Positions 35,841 through 44,865 of a stretch of 61,470 nt of DNA are shown piece by piece. Numbering within the stretch: position 1 is the stretch's first letter; the number at the start of each line of letters is the position of its first letter. The DNA is taken from contig CAZPXH010000013.1 of assembly GCA_964591085.1 (NCBI GenBank), forward strand, positions 1 through 61,470, written 5' to 3'. This DNA is from CAZPXH01 sp964591085 (GTDB taxonomy: Bacteria > Spirochaetota > Spirochaetia > DSM-27196 > CAZPXH01). Both the position numbers and the translations under genes were made by a program. The notes below the pieces were generated by a model, which saw only the letters and a list, made by a program, of their open reading frames with translations, did not search any database and was not told where the DNA came from.

Positions 35841-36296
35841 ATGAAAGCACTCGTGGTAGAGGAGCAGGCTCGCATTCGGATGAATACCGTCCGGGTGCTT
35901 GCTCATGAGGGGTACGAGGTTGCTGAAGCGGGCAACGGTGAAGACGCAATCGCTCTTCTCGACGCAGATTCTCGCTGTGATGCGATCCTGATGGACATCG
36001 ACCTCGGACCCGGCCGCATGGACGGAACCAGAGCGGTCGCAGAGATGGATCGCCTCTGTCCCGCACTGGTCGCGTTCTACTCTTGCCACGTCGATCGGAA
36101 GACGATTTGCGGCAACGGGCTGCACGGCCGCTACGTCGCGGTCAACCAATCAACCTGCGAAATCCTCTCAAACCGCCTCTTCTCGGGGATCGTACGTGTC
36201 TCGATCCGGCGCCGGCGCTCCTGTCGATGCTCAGTAGCATCGGCACGTTCGGGATCATCAGCATCGGTGTTGGCCAGCAAGACGAAGGTTACCTAG
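35841..36296 (+). pseudogene. truncated response regulator receiver domain
   Basis: Residues 1-60 are a good receiver domain: MKALVVEEQARIRMNTVRVL, then AILMDIDLGPGRMDGT, the phospho-acceptor Asp region. After about residue 80 the expected strand 4, Lys and helix 5 are blurred (AFYSCHVDRK, GRYVAVNQS). The frame then ends in an Arg/Ser-rich stretch typical of out-of-frame reading. A frameshift near 36180 is likely. It is probably the relic of a signalling gene. Confidence 0.5.
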
Positions 36297-36594
36297 CCGC
36301 GATGTTGGATTGCCGGATGCTCAACTCGCGGGGCGCGCACCGGCGAATGACTGACGCGAACGCACGGGCATCATCGGTCAGGTGATCGCGGGGGATCGCA
36401 ACGGCAAACTGCGTCTGCCCGCTCGGCCGATCTCCGATCACCCGCATATCAGTATTGAGCACCGAATCAAGCATATCCTGACCGACGAGAAAATAGCTGT
36501 CGGTCTTCTGAGCGTGTCGTATAAGAAAGAGGTAGTCGTTAGCACGCAGCACCGGAGACCCTGACATTCGAGTGCCGTGCGCGTGCTCGATCAT
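36289..36594 (-). CDS. unidentified protein fragment
   Basis: A 101-residue frame, ordinary in codon use, convergent with the receiver relic. It contains YLFLIRHAQKTDSYFLVGQDM and FAVAIPRDHLTDDARAFASVI. The second half vaguely recalls the end of family 3 solute-binding domains (GIAV-KxDP style), but this is weak. No clear ribosome site precedes the start. It may be a remnant of a neighbouring sensor gene. Confidence 0.3.
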   Translation of the reverse strand: MIEHAHGTRMSGSPVLRANDYLFLIRHAQKTDSYFLVGQDMLDSVLNTDMRVIGDRPSGQTQFAVAIPRDHLTDDARAFASVIRRCAPRELSIRQSNIAAR

Positions 36595-36655
36595 GTGGTA
36601 TGTTGCGCTGGGGTAGGCGCGAATCGCCCCGCATCATCGCCGTTCGGCCGTCGGC

Positions 36656-37099
36656 CTATCGCGCGTGCTCGGCCGCGTACTCCGCGATCCGCTGGATCTT
36701 TGCTTCACTGCGGCCACCGGGAACGTAGCTATTGCTCATCCAGGTTTGAACGAGTAGCCGCGCTACCTTTGGCCCGGTGACCTGGGCTCCAAGCGCGATC
36801 ACGTTTGCATTGTTGCTGAGGGCAGCACGCTCTGCCTGATAGGCGTCCGTCACGAGCGCGCAGTAGACCCCCGGAACTTTGTTGGCGGCGATGCTGGCGC
36901 CGATGCCGGTACCACAGAGGACCACGCCTCGCTCGTATTCACCCGCCGCGACGGCCTCGCCCACACTGATCACGACATTCGCGTACACCGGGTCCTCGGA
37001 CCCCAGGTCGGTCACCTCGTGGCCGAGTTCCTTGAGCGCTTCGATCACTTCCAGCTTCAAGTCTGTGGCGTTGGGGTCGCACCCGATGGCTACGTTCAT
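36656..37099 (-). CDS. RpiB/LacA-family sugar-phosphate isomerase
   Basis: 147 residues. RpiB-fold signature: MNVAIGCDPNATDLK at the start and VVLCGTGIGASIAANK, with Cys62 at the catalytic-base position. NNANVIALG is also present. Family members isomerise aldose and ketose phosphates (ribose-5-P, allose-6-P, erythrulose-4-P). The start overlaps the DhaL stop by four bases (ATGA). Next to a DhaK/DhaL kinase, an erythrulose-4-phosphate isomerase like mycobacterial DerI is the closest precedent, but other ketose phosphates are possible. Confidence 0.8.
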   Translation of the reverse strand: MNVAIGCDPNATDLKLEVIEALKELGHEVTDLGSEDPVYANVVISVGEAVAAGEYERGVVLCGTGIGASIAANKVPGVYCALVTDAYQAERAALSNNANVIALGAQVTGPKVARLLVQTWMSNSYVPGGRSEAKIQRIAEYAAEHAR

Positions 37100-37767
37100 T
37101 TCTCACCTCCATCGGCGAGGTCGATCATGGTCTCGCCTATTGTCTTGAGTAGAAGGTAGCAGCTCGTTGCCCCCGCATCGAGGTTGCCACGAGACCGTTC
37201 ACCGAGCCTCGCCGCACGGCCGATCTTCGCGACCATATCTTTGGTGGACTTCCATCCAATCTCCGCGGCATTAATCATCGCTCGAGCCGCGCCGGAGAGG
37301 TCGGCGCCATCGGAGGTGGCGCTGCGGAGCGCCTCGAGGGCCGGATAGAGCGTGTCCACCATGGTCTTGTCTCCGGGTTTCGCGTCTCCGAGTTCCTGAA
37401 TGCTTGCATAGGCGGCTTCCAGCATGGTGAGGAGATAACCGGCGTCTATCTGCTCCGCGTTTTTCGTCTCTCGGGCCATCTCCCGGAACATCGAGCCATA
37501 GAGCGGTCCCATCGATCCGCCAATCTCCATCACGAGCGTCTTGCCCAGGATTCGAAGCGCCTCCGACATTCCAGGGGCGTCGCCCGTCTCGGACTCTGCG
37601 GCGATTACCTTTGAAGCCATTTGGAAGCCCTTGTTCATGTTGATTCCGTGGTCACCGTCTCCGATTGCCCCGTCGATTTCACTGAGATAGGCGCGATTCT
37701 CATGGATAATCGCAACCATCCGCTCAACGATGACAGCACCGTTCTTGTTGGAGAAACTCTTTGCCAT
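37096..37767 (-). CDS. dhaL: dihydroxyacetone-kinase-type subunit L
   Basis: 223 residues, all helical. The nucleotide/Mg-binding motif GAIGDGDHGINMNKGF holds D37 and D39; D32 precedes it. GGSMGPLYGSM and the end region GRAARLGERSRGNLDAGATS match DhaL. The subunit carries the nucleotide and passes phosphate to the ketose bound on DhaK. No DhaM phosphotransfer protein is encoded nearby, so phosphate may come from ATP directly or from a distant partner. It lies 9 bases after dhaK. Confidence 0.9.
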   Translation of the reverse strand: MAKSFSNKNGAVIVERMVAIIHENRAYLSEIDGAIGDGDHGINMNKGFQMASKVIAAESETGDAPGMSEALRILGKTLVMEIGGSMGPLYGSMFREMARETKNAEQIDAGYLLTMLEAAYASIQELGDAKPGDKTMVDTLYPALEALRSATSDGADLSGAARAMINAAEIGWKSTKDMVAKIGRAARLGERSRGNLDAGATSCYLLLKTIGETMIDLADGGEK

Positions 37768-37776
37768 TTGGTGTCC

Positions 37777-38784
37777 TTACGCATTCAGCTGCTGCTTGAG
37801 ACCCATTGAGTAGACGTCGGCATCAATGAGTTCTTTCAGTTCGCCGTCGAGTTTGCAAAGCGTCAGGGTCACCCCATTCATCTCGAGGCTCGTAAAGTAG
37901 TTGCCTACGTAGGGTCTGTGGATCGTTATGCCGTTCTGCCCAAGGACCTCCGCTACGCGCTTGTAGAAGATGTAGAGTTCCATCACCGGCGTGGACCCAA
38001 GGCCACTTACGAGGACTGCAACCTCGTCTCCCGATGCGAACGGAAGGTCCGCAAGAATCACGTCGAGGCAGAGGTCGGCAATCTCATCGGCGCTCTTCAG
38101 GTCTTCCACGCGGATCCCCGGCTCCCCGTGATGACCGATTCCGACTTCCATCTTCCCCGGCTCCACGCTGAAATTCGGTTCGCCTACTGCCGGGATTGTG
38201 CATGGCGAGAGTCCGATTCCGATGCTCCGGCAATTGTCTATTGCCTTCTGCGCCGTGGCCACGACCTCGTCAAGCGACGCGCCCTGGGCAGCTTTCGCCC
38301 CGGCAGCCTTCCACATGAAGATCTCCCCAGCGACGCCACGGCGCTTCTCGCGCTCGGTCGGGGGTGCGCTCGGTACGTCGTCGTTCGCAATGACGCGCTT
38401 GACCTCGATGTTCTCGTCTTCAGCTTCCTCGATTGCCATCTTGACGTTCATGTTGTCGCCGGCGTAGTTGCCGTAGAGGACCGCGACGCCCCGGCCTGAG
38501 TCAGCCTCTCGGATCGCGTCATAGAATGCCCTTGCGGTGGGGGAGCTAAACACCTCACCGACCGCAGCCGCATCCACGAGGTTCCTCCCGATGTACCCGA
38601 TAAATGCGGGTTTGTGACCGCTCCCGCCGCCGGTGACGATCCCTACCTTGCCTTCGATGGGAGCCTCAACGTATTTCAGGACGCGGGGATTAGATGTCGC
38701 TTTCACGATCTCCGGATGCGCCTGCACAAAGCCCTTCAGCATGTCCTCGACCACCAGGTCGGGATCATTGATTATTCGTTGCAT
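37777..38784 (-). CDS. dhaK: dihydroxyacetone-kinase-type subunit K
   Basis: 335 residues. VTGGGSGHKPAFIGYIG is the substrate loop. GIGHHGEPG carries His218, which forms the covalent hemiaminal with the ketose carbonyl, at the same position as in E. coli DhaK. LYGNYAGDNMNVKMA completes the signature. It phosphorylates dihydroxyacetone or related ketoses; homologues in tetritol pathways act on erythrulose. It is first in the minus-strand arm of the island, with GAGGAGG upstream of the ATG. Confidence 0.9.
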   Translation of the reverse strand: MQRIINDPDLVVEDMLKGFVQAHPEIVKATSNPRVLKYVEAPIEGKVGIVTGGGSGHKPAFIGYIGRNLVDAAAVGEVFSSPTARAFYDAIREADSGRGVAVLYGNYAGDNMNVKMAIEEAEDENIEVKRVIANDDVPSAPPTEREKRRGVAGEIFMWKAAGAKAAQGASLDEVVATAQKAIDNCRSIGIGLSPCTIPAVGEPNFSVEPGKMEVGIGHHGEPGIRVEDLKSADEIADLCLDVILADLPFASGDEVAVLVSGLGSTPVMELYIFYKRVAEVLGQNGITIHRPYVGNYFTSLEMNGVTLTLCKLDGELKELIDADVYSMGLKQQLNA

Positions 38785-38871
38785 GGGGTGAACGTCCTCC
38801 TCACTTCCTCATTGCAGCAAAATGGCAGAATCGAAACGCACGCATTGTCACGGCACGCGGTACAGCCGGGC

Positions 38872-39909
38872 TCATGCGCTCTCCCGGGGCACGATAAGCC
38901 CACCTACCGTTACGTGTTCGGGTGGCTTTGTCGATCCCATTTCGATTCGATCCGTGAGCAACTGTATTGACCGTCGCGCCAGTATCGCTCTCGAGATTCT
39001 TGCGGTCGTGAGTTGTGGACGGACAACGCGGCTCGCCGGCAGGTCATCAATTCCCACGATTGCCATCTCCTCGGGTACCGATATCCGCAGGTCATGGCAC
39101 GCGTGGATGCATTGGTATGCGATGAGATCGTTGACACAGAGCAGCGCGGTCGGGCGGCTGTTGCGAGACTTCAGGAGATCACGCATTTGAGCTGACCCAT
39201 CGCCTACGTCGGAGATCCGATAGTACCATTCGGGACCGAAGTCCAACCCCGCCTGTTCGAGGTAGTAGAAGAACGCGCCCTCCCTCAACTCGAGATTGCG
39301 AGAATAGTCCTCATCCTGGACAAGTCCGATTGCGGTGTGGCCCTTGCTATACAAATGGAACAGCAGGTCGTGCACCACCGTGTCGTTGTCCAGGGACACA
39401 ACATCCGCGTGGATACCGCGATCAAACCCTTCCACGATGACGATGGGGCTCTCAACAGCGGCCAGCATTTGTGCGTCCTTAGGGTTCGCGAGGCCCGAAG
39501 CAAGGACAATTGACCCGACACTCCCTGATTGTTCGATCAGTGTCACCACATCGCTTAGATCCTCGGTTTCCTGCGTATGGATTTTCAGCCCGAGGTCCGC
39601 ATTCCCAGCTTCAACCGCGAGCGCCTGCAAGAACTCCGCGATCAACGGTGCGAAGGAGTCGTTGCGGTGCCCCCCAGACTTGATGGGTTGAATGAGGTTA
39701 ATTGAATCGTGATAACTTTTTGATCTCCTATTCGGGAGGTAACCCATCTCCCGGGCGATGCGGCGCAGGTCGTCTGCCTTTTCCTTACTTACACCGTCTT
39801 TCTTGTTAAGTGCCATCGAGACCGCTGCGATAGAAACGCCAGCTCTGTCGGCGATCTGTCGCATTGTTACGCGATCTCTGTCTCCCCTGGAAGGCGGTTG
39901 AACTGCCAT
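38872..39909 (-). CDS. LacI-family transcriptional regulator of the sugar island
   Basis: 345 residues from ATG 39909 (GAGAGAG upstream); the earlier in-frame starts are inside the promoter region. HTH: TMRQIADRAGVSIAAVSMAL, then NRRSKSYHDS hinge and an effector domain (GSIVLASGLANPKD, VSLDNDTVVHDLLFHL, PTALLCVNDLIAYQ). It is divergent from the ABC operon and upstream of dhaK on the minus strand. It probably controls both arms, with palindromes overlapping the facing promoter. Confidence 0.85.
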   Translation of the reverse strand: MAVQPPSRGDRDRVTMRQIADRAGVSIAAVSMALNKKDGVSKEKADDLRRIAREMGYLPNRRSKSYHDSINLIQPIKSGGHRNDSFAPLIAEFLQALAVEAGNADLGLKIHTQETEDLSDVVTLIEQSGSVGSIVLASGLANPKDAQMLAAVESPIVIVEGFDRGIHADVVSLDNDTVVHDLLFHLYSKGHTAIGLVQDEDYSRNLELREGAFFYYLEQAGLDFGPEWYYRISDVGDGSAQMRDLLKSRNSRPTALLCVNDLIAYQCIHACHDLRISVPEEMAIVGIDDLPASRVVRPQLTTARISRAILARRSIQLLTDRIEMGSTKPPEHVTVGGLIVPRESA

Positions 39910-40024
39910 TTTACGTACTCTCTCTTTTCGAACTTCAGAAAGCCAAGTGCAGACCTCGAACGGTTCCAATTTAACCGTAGTCTGCTCGACCAGCCAAAGC
40001 ATAGCGTACACACCAACTTAAATG

Positions 40025-40053
40025 TTGACTACCTTTTTAAGCCATGTTAAGGT
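40025..40053 (+). promoter_or_regulatory. sigma-70-type promoter of the ABC operon, with overlapping dyads
   Basis: A -35-like TTGACT (40025-40030) and a -10-like TAAGGT (40048-40053) are separated by 17 bases. They lie about 75 bases upstream of the binding-protein gene. CAACTTAAATGTTG overlaps the -35 box, and TTAAGCCATGTTAA sits on the spacer and -10. These partial dyads are good candidates for LacI-family repression. Confidence 0.5.
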
Positions 40054-40126
40054 CATGTTTCAGATACGGGGGTGATGCCGCACGCACTGCGGATACCGAT
40101 CGCCCTTTGGACATAGGAGGTCCAAA

Positions 40127-41434
40127 ATGAGACAACTTCGATTTGCAACACTGTTCCTGGTGTTGCTCTTGGCCAGCGCCTCTCTTTTCGCTGGAGGCAA
40201 TGCGGAGGCAGTCGACGAAGGTCCGGTAACCATCACCTTCGCGATCACCGGCGCAGGGGTTTGGGAAGAGCCGATGGGCGAAATCGTCGACGCATACAAT
40301 GCATCACGCGACGACATAACCGTAGAGGTCGAGTACTACGCGCACAGCGATTACTTCCCAACCATCAACCTGCGGCTTGGCTCAGAGTCGGACGACTACG
40401 ACATCATCGGCGTGGACGTGCCGTTCGTCGCGCCCTATGTCTATCAGGAATGGCTTCAGCCTCTCGATGACTACTTCACTGAGGCAGAGATAAACGAGTA
40501 TGTACCTTCTGCTCGCGAAGCCGGTTCGTGGGACGGTCAGTTCTACGCTCCCCCGCTCCAGACCTCGCTCGTGCTCCTCTGGTACAATACTGGTCTCCTT
40601 CAGGAGGCAGGTCTTGAGATGCCGGAAATGGGGGTGGAAAACCGCATCACCTGGGAAGAACTCGCTGAAATAGCCCGGGAAGGCGTGAACAGACTCGATC
40701 CGGACGGAAGCCGAGGCATTTCCGGGATCGATTTCGAACAGGTCAGCCGTATCTATCAGATCGGGACCCTGGTCAACAATCTCGGATCTCCGGTTCTCGG
40801 AGAAGACGGCTTGACAGCAGATGGTGTCGTGAACGGACCGGAATGGACCCGTGCGATGGAGTTCTACCAGACGCTGTTCGAAAGTGGCATCTCTCGTCGA
40901 GGTACCACGCCTGTCCAGAACCAGGATCAGTTTGTCGCCGGCAACACGTTCTTCTATGTGGCCAACGGGCGGCTACGAAACGCGGCGATTGCGAAAGGTA
41001 TGGTGATGGAGAACCTGGCAGCCGCTCCGCATCCGGTTTTCGAAGGCTATGAAGATAGCGCGGCGGCAGGTACCGGTAGCTGGCACGTTGGAGTTTCCGC
41101 ATTTTCAAGGTATCCGGAGGCAGCGGCGGACTTCGTGAAATACCTGACTCAGGGGCCTGGACATCCTATGTGGATCGAGAGCTCCGGCGCTTCCCCCGCG
41201 ACGCGGACCGGTCTCGAGCGCATGACGAACGAGGCAGACGTAATGCCGTTCCGGGAAATTATCGCGTACGACTTGGCGAACGTAGCGTATCCCCGAGCGA
41301 TTACGCCCGCTTACAGTGAGTTCCAGACGATCATTGAGGCTACCATGGAGGATATTCGCAACGGTGCGGTCGTCGCCGAGGCGCTCGATTCGGCTGTCGA
41401 CCAACTCGAGGACCAGATCGCGAAGTATCGCTGA
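40127..41434 (+). CDS. sugar ABC transporter binding protein (family 1)
   Basis: 435 residues. The signal peptide (LFLVLLLASASLFAGGNAEA) lacks a Cys; the AGG plus acidic start is typical of spirochaete binding proteins. The mature chain has family 1 features: VTITFAITGAGVWEEP, PTINLRLGSESDDYD, AAPLQT-like substrate-facing APPLQTSLVLLWYNT and the late ASPATRTGLERM. It delivers an oligosaccharide, glycoside or similar solute to the two permeases downstream. AGGAGG precedes the ATG at 40127. Confidence 0.9.
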   Translation: MRQLRFATLFLVLLLASASLFAGGNAEAVDEGPVTITFAITGAGVWEEPMGEIVDAYNASRDDITVEVEYYAHSDYFPTINLRLGSESDDYDIIGVDVPFVAPYVYQEWLQPLDDYFTEAEINEYVPSAREAGSWDGQFYAPPLQTSLVLLWYNTGLLQEAGLEMPEMGVENRITWEELAEIAREGVNRLDPDGSRGISGIDFEQVSRIYQIGTLVNNLGSPVLGEDGLTADGVVNGPEWTRAMEFYQTLFESGISRRGTTPVQNQDQFVAGNTFFYVANGRLRNAAIAKGMVMENLAAAPHPVFEGYEDSAAAGTGSWHVGVSAFSRYPEAAADFVKYLTQGPGHPMWIESSGASPATRTGLERMTNEADVMPFREIIAYDLANVAYPRAITPAYSEFQTIIEATMEDIRNGAVVAEALDSAVDQLEDQIAKYR

Positions 41435-41464
41435 TCGCGATCTGGAGAATCCAGCTTTTCGGAT

Positions 41465-41487
41465 GTGGCCCCTTTATCTGGGGCCAC
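41465..41487 (+). terminator. hairpin between binding-protein and permease genes
   Basis: GTGGCCCC (41465-41472) and GGGGCCAC (41480-41487), a perfect 8-base stem with a 7-base loop, followed by TTTC. It sits 30 bases after the binding-protein stop and 40 before the permease start. It probably works as a partial terminator or 3'-end stabiliser so that binding protein is made in excess. Confidence 0.6.
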
Positions 41488-41526
41488 TTTCTGCTCTTGC
41501 CGGCAACAAGAATAGGGACCGCCATC

Positions 41527-42411
41527 ATGCTTAGAACAGCCCAACGGACAAAGAGCGTCTTGGAGTACGCTTTTCCATACCTCTTGATTCTTCCGGCCAT
41601 AGGGCTCATTGTCTTTTTTAAACTGATCCCGATCTTCAGCACGCTCATCGACAGCGTTGTCACGTCTCGAGGTACAAATCTGGACGTCTACCGCAGACTG
41701 TTCGACTCTCAGCAGTTCTGGCAGTCGGTCTGGGTTACGATCAGGCTCATTGTGATCATCGTTCCGCTGCAAATCGTCGTTTCGTACGCGCTGGCCGAGC
41801 TTGTGCGCAACAACGTGCGGGGCGTCGGATTCTTCCGGACGGTGCTGTACTTTCCCGTGGTGGTTTCTATGACTGTCGCTACCATCCTGTGGAGTCAGAT
41901 GCTGGCGCCAGGGCAGCAAGGGATCATCAACAGTCTCCTCAGTCTCGTCGGCGTCGAACCTCAGGGCTTCTTTATCGACCTGAATCAGTCACTCGGCAGC
42001 ATCATTGCCGTTTCGACTTGGAGAGGGTGTGGCTACTGGATGATATTCATGTTGGCAGGAATGCTTAGCATCGATCCTTCGATCTACGAATCTGCGGAAA
42101 TGGACGGCGCGCGGCCGCTGACCGTGGTCTTTCGTATTACGATTCCGATGCTGCGACGAGTCATGCTGTTTGTCGTTGTCGCCAATACTATTGCAAATCT
42201 TCTTCTATTTGTCCCGGTGCACTTGATAACCCGCGGCGGTCCGCAGTTTAGCACAAACGTTCTCATGTATGAGGCGTACAAGTCCGCATTTATGTTCCTC
42301 GATCAGTCCCGGTCTGCGGCGATCGTCGCAATCCTGCTGCTTCTCATCGGTGGCGTTGTGGCTGCGCAGTTCGCGCTTCTCTCGAGCAGAGAGCGCTCGG
42401 TTGTGCGGTAG
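41527..42411 (+). CDS. ABC sugar permease (MalF/UgpA-type)
   Basis: 294 residues from ATG 41527 (AGGGA upstream); an in-frame TTG at 41497 is less likely. Six membrane helices. The EAA coupling loop reads YESAEMDGARPLTVVFRITIP. Helix 1 is LLILPAIGLIVFFKLIPIFS. It forms the transmembrane channel with the next gene. No ATP-binding subunit is encoded in the island, so a shared CUT1 ATPase from elsewhere is expected. Confidence 0.9.
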   Translation: MLRTAQRTKSVLEYAFPYLLILPAIGLIVFFKLIPIFSTLIDSVVTSRGTNLDVYRRLFDSQQFWQSVWVTIRLIVIIVPLQIVVSYALAELVRNNVRGVGFFRTVLYFPVVVSMTVATILWSQMLAPGQQGIINSLLSLVGVEPQGFFIDLNQSLGSIIAVSTWRGCGYWMIFMLAGMLSIDPSIYESAEMDGARPLTVVFRITIPMLRRVMLFVVVANTIANLLLFVPVHLITRGGPQFSTNVLMYEAYKSAFMFLDQSRSAAIVAILLLLIGGVVAAQFALLSSRERSVVR

Positions 42412-42426
42412 GAGGCAAGCAAAGAC

Positions 42427-43269
42427 ATGAGACGACGATCGACCATGAAGACCGCGATCATCTACATCGCGTTGGTCGCAACGACAATTCTGTTTGTATT
42501 CCCGTTGCTATGGGGTTTGCTCGCGTCCTTTCGTTCGGATATCGAACTCGCAACGTACGCCTATCCAGTAACAGTGAATACGTTCATACCGGTAGAGTTT
42601 ACCCTCAACTCGTATGTCGTCGTGTTGCGCGATTACGGCTTCCTTCGCCCGATCCTCAACACGTTCCTGGTTACGATTGCTACGGTTATCGCCGGGACGA
42701 TCATAAACAGCGTTGCGGCGTTCTCATTTGCCCTGTTTGAGTTCAAGTTCAAACGGGTGATCTTCGCGGCGGCTCTCGTCTCGTTCATGATCCCATTCGA
42801 GTCAATCGCGTTGCCGCTCTATTCGATCGTGGACCGTTTAGGGTGGATTAACACGTACGCCGGCTACATCGTTCCCAGCGTCGCGTCTGGACTGGTCCTG
42901 TTCCTGTTCACGCAGTTCTTCCGCGATATTCCGACCAGTCTGATTGAGGCTGCCCGCATTGATGGTGCGAGTTGGTTGACCGTCTTCGCCCGCGTCATGA
43001 TACCGCTTTCTCCGAGCGTCTTTGTCACCGGTGGGCTGATGACATTCACCGCTCAGTGGAATGCGTATCTCTGGCCGCTACTGGTCGGTCGATCTCGGGA
43101 CATCCGGCTTATCCAGACCGCGCTCGGCTACTTTCAACAGGAAGAACTGACTTTGGTGTCGCCACTCTACGCGGCGTCGATGATCTCGGCAATCGTACCA
43201 CTCCTCGTTTTTTTGCCGTTTCAACGATTCTACGTGCAGGGAATCGTGAGCAGTGGGCTGAAGGGGTAA
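42427..43269 (+). CDS. ABC sugar permease (MalG/UgpE-type)
   Basis: 280 residues with six helices. The EAA loop reads IEAARIDGASWLTVFARVMIP, and the end VQGIVSSGLKG is the typical CUT1 permease tail. It starts 15 bases after the first permease and ends on a TAATG overlap with the nucleoside-hydrolase gene. Partner of the preceding permease. Confidence 0.9.
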   Translation: MRRRSTMKTAIIYIALVATTILFVFPLLWGLLASFRSDIELATYAYPVTVNTFIPVEFTLNSYVVVLRDYGFLRPILNTFLVTIATVIAGTIINSVAAFSFALFEFKFKRVIFAAALVSFMIPFESIALPLYSIVDRLGWINTYAGYIVPSVASGLVLFLFTQFFRDIPTSLIEAARIDGASWLTVFARVMIPLSPSVFVTGGLMTFTAQWNAYLWPLLVGRSRDIRLIQTALGYFQQEELTLVSPLYAASMISAIVPLLVFLPFQRFYVQGIVSSGLKG

Positions 43270-44192
43270 TGATGTCACGAGAAACGGTCAACGAGATCTA
43301 CGGACCTGAGCAGTTCCCGGAACGGATACGCATCCTAATCGACACGGACGCAGCGAATGAGATTGACGATCTCTATGCCATTGCATTGGCGCTGGCTTCA
43401 GAACAGCGATTCGACATCGTAGGTTTTGTTGCCACGCACTTCGCCGCAGCTGCCGGAAGGGATTCAACGCAACGCTCCCACGACGTTCTTGCGGAACTGC
43501 TCTCGGTCGCAGGTGCCAGATTGCCGATCGAAAAGGGCGGCGATCCGCTTATCTATCCTGGTGAGCCGCAGGCGAGCGCTGGATCGGACTTTATCATCGA
43601 TACCGCGCTCCGCTCTCCGCCGGAACATCCGCTTCTCGTTCTCGGGATTGGGGCTGCGAGCAACATTTCCTCTGCGATACTCAAAGAGCCCCGCATTAAG
43701 GACCGGATAGTGGTGATGTTTCATGGGCGAAGCGAAGAGACCTGGCCCAAGTCGACACGCCAGTTCAACGTCGTCGGGGATGTGATTGCGGTGCAACACC
43801 TGCTCGAGAGCGGAGTGCCACTGATCTGGTTCAACACCGGCACCAATCTCTGCGCCTCAATGGAGGAAACAGAACGGCGACTCTTACCACTCGGCGCAAT
43901 GGGACGGTTTCTGCATGAGTATCGGCATCGAGACCCGATCTATCAGTTGAAGGAGAAGGGGTTCTTTGATCTCGGCGACATCGCATGGCTGGTCCAGCCG
44001 GACCTCTGTACTTACGGTGCGCATGCGGTTCCGAAACTTCATCGATGGCTTGGGCTAGATTTCGAGTCAAGCGAGCGTGAGATGCTTCTGGTTGAATCTA
44101 TTCGGGCTGAGGCTACCTGGAACCTGTTCTACCGGGAACTGGCCAAATGGCTTGCGAACTCAGGAACAGAGGCAAAGGCGGCCAGCAGATGA
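43269..44192 (+). CDS. nucleoside-hydrolase-family protein (first copy)
   Basis: 307 residues from ATG 43269, overlapping the previous stop by one base. The N-terminal calcium/ribose-binding motif is LIDTDAANEIDDLYAI, a DTDxxNExDD variant of the classical DTDPGxDD. LLVLGIGAASNISSAI and FNVVGDVIAVQHLLE match the family core. Classical members cleave the N-glycosidic bond of ribonucleosides. The variant group has no assigned substrate that I know of. Context suggests it releases a sugar from the imported solute in the cytoplasm. Confidence 0.75.
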   Translation: MMSRETVNEIYGPEQFPERIRILIDTDAANEIDDLYAIALALASEQRFDIVGFVATHFAAAAGRDSTQRSHDVLAELLSVAGARLPIEKGGDPLIYPGEPQASAGSDFIIDTALRSPPEHPLLVLGIGAASNISSAILKEPRIKDRIVVMFHGRSEETWPKSTRQFNVVGDVIAVQHLLESGVPLIWFNTGTNLCASMEETERRLLPLGAMGRFLHEYRHRDPIYQLKEKGFFDLGDIAWLVQPDLCTYGAHAVPKLHRWLGLDFESSEREMLLVESIRAEATWNLFYRELAKWLANSGTEAKAASR

Positions 44193-44851
44193 ACACACCA
44201 TGGATACAGGTTTCGATCGATACACAAGACATCGAAGGCGCGATGGCACACGTTGGGATCGCCCTTACCACAGATGCCGAATGGATTGAGGTAGGAACGC
44301 CGCTTCTGACTTTCATGGGAATCGAGGCGATTGCTACCGTTGCAAGGGCGGTCCCCGGGCGTACCGTGGTCGCTGACTTCAAAGCACTCGATGGGGTTGG
44401 CCAGTACTTCCGTCGCGCAGGTGAACTCGGCGCGGGGGTAGCCACCGTCATGGCAGCGGCGAACGACGCTTCTGTTCTCGCTGCCGTCGAGGCGGCTCAT
44501 GGGGAGGGCGTGAAGGTCCAGGCCGATCTGTTGAATGTGCCACCTGCGAAGATGGGGGAAGCGGCAGCGCGGCTCGAACGACTCGGGGTAGACTATCTCC
44601 TGATACACCTCGGCATCGACCATCTATCGCTTCACCCAGGATCGAACCCGCTCGCGGGGCTCGATGAGGCTGTTCAAGCGACATCGATTCCGGTGGGTCC
44701 TGTCGTGTTTTCCGCGGAACAGGGAATTGAAGCTGTCCGCAGAGGCGCATCGTATGTGGTCATCGGATACCCGCTATTAACGAACGAAAACGCTGCCGAG
44801 GCACTATCCGCGTTCGAGCAGCGCGTGAAGTCTGCCGGTCATATAGGGTAA
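44189..44851 (+). CDS. OMP-decarboxylase-superfamily enzyme (KGPDC/HPS-like)
   Basis: 220 residues from ATG 44189 (ATGA overlap). A (beta/alpha)8 protein with the superfamily DxKxxD motif (VVADFKALD), which binds Mg and substrate in 3-keto-gulonate-6-P decarboxylase and hexulose-6-P synthase. The phosphate-gripping end reads GPVVFSAEQGIEAVRRGASYVVIGYPL. It should decarboxylate, or do an aldol reaction on, a sugar phosphate. Which one cannot be read, but it implies a phosphorylated keto-sugar or keto-acid intermediate. Confidence 0.75.
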   Translation: MNTPWIQVSIDTQDIEGAMAHVGIALTTDAEWIEVGTPLLTFMGIEAIATVARAVPGRTVVADFKALDGVGQYFRRAGELGAGVATVMAAANDASVLAAVEAAHGEGVKVQADLLNVPPAKMGEAAARLERLGVDYLLIHLGIDHLSLHPGSNPLAGLDEAVQATSIPVGPVVFSAEQGIEAVRRGASYVVIGYPLLTNENAAEALSAFEQRVKSAGHIG

Positions 44852-44865
44852 GAAGGAGTCGACCA

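Noticed and set aside
36656..38784. Simple dihydroxyacetone/glycerol pathway for DhaK-DhaL
   Set aside because: No glycerol dehydrogenase or DhaM lies nearby, and an RpiB isomerase is coupled to the kinase, which a triose pathway does not need.
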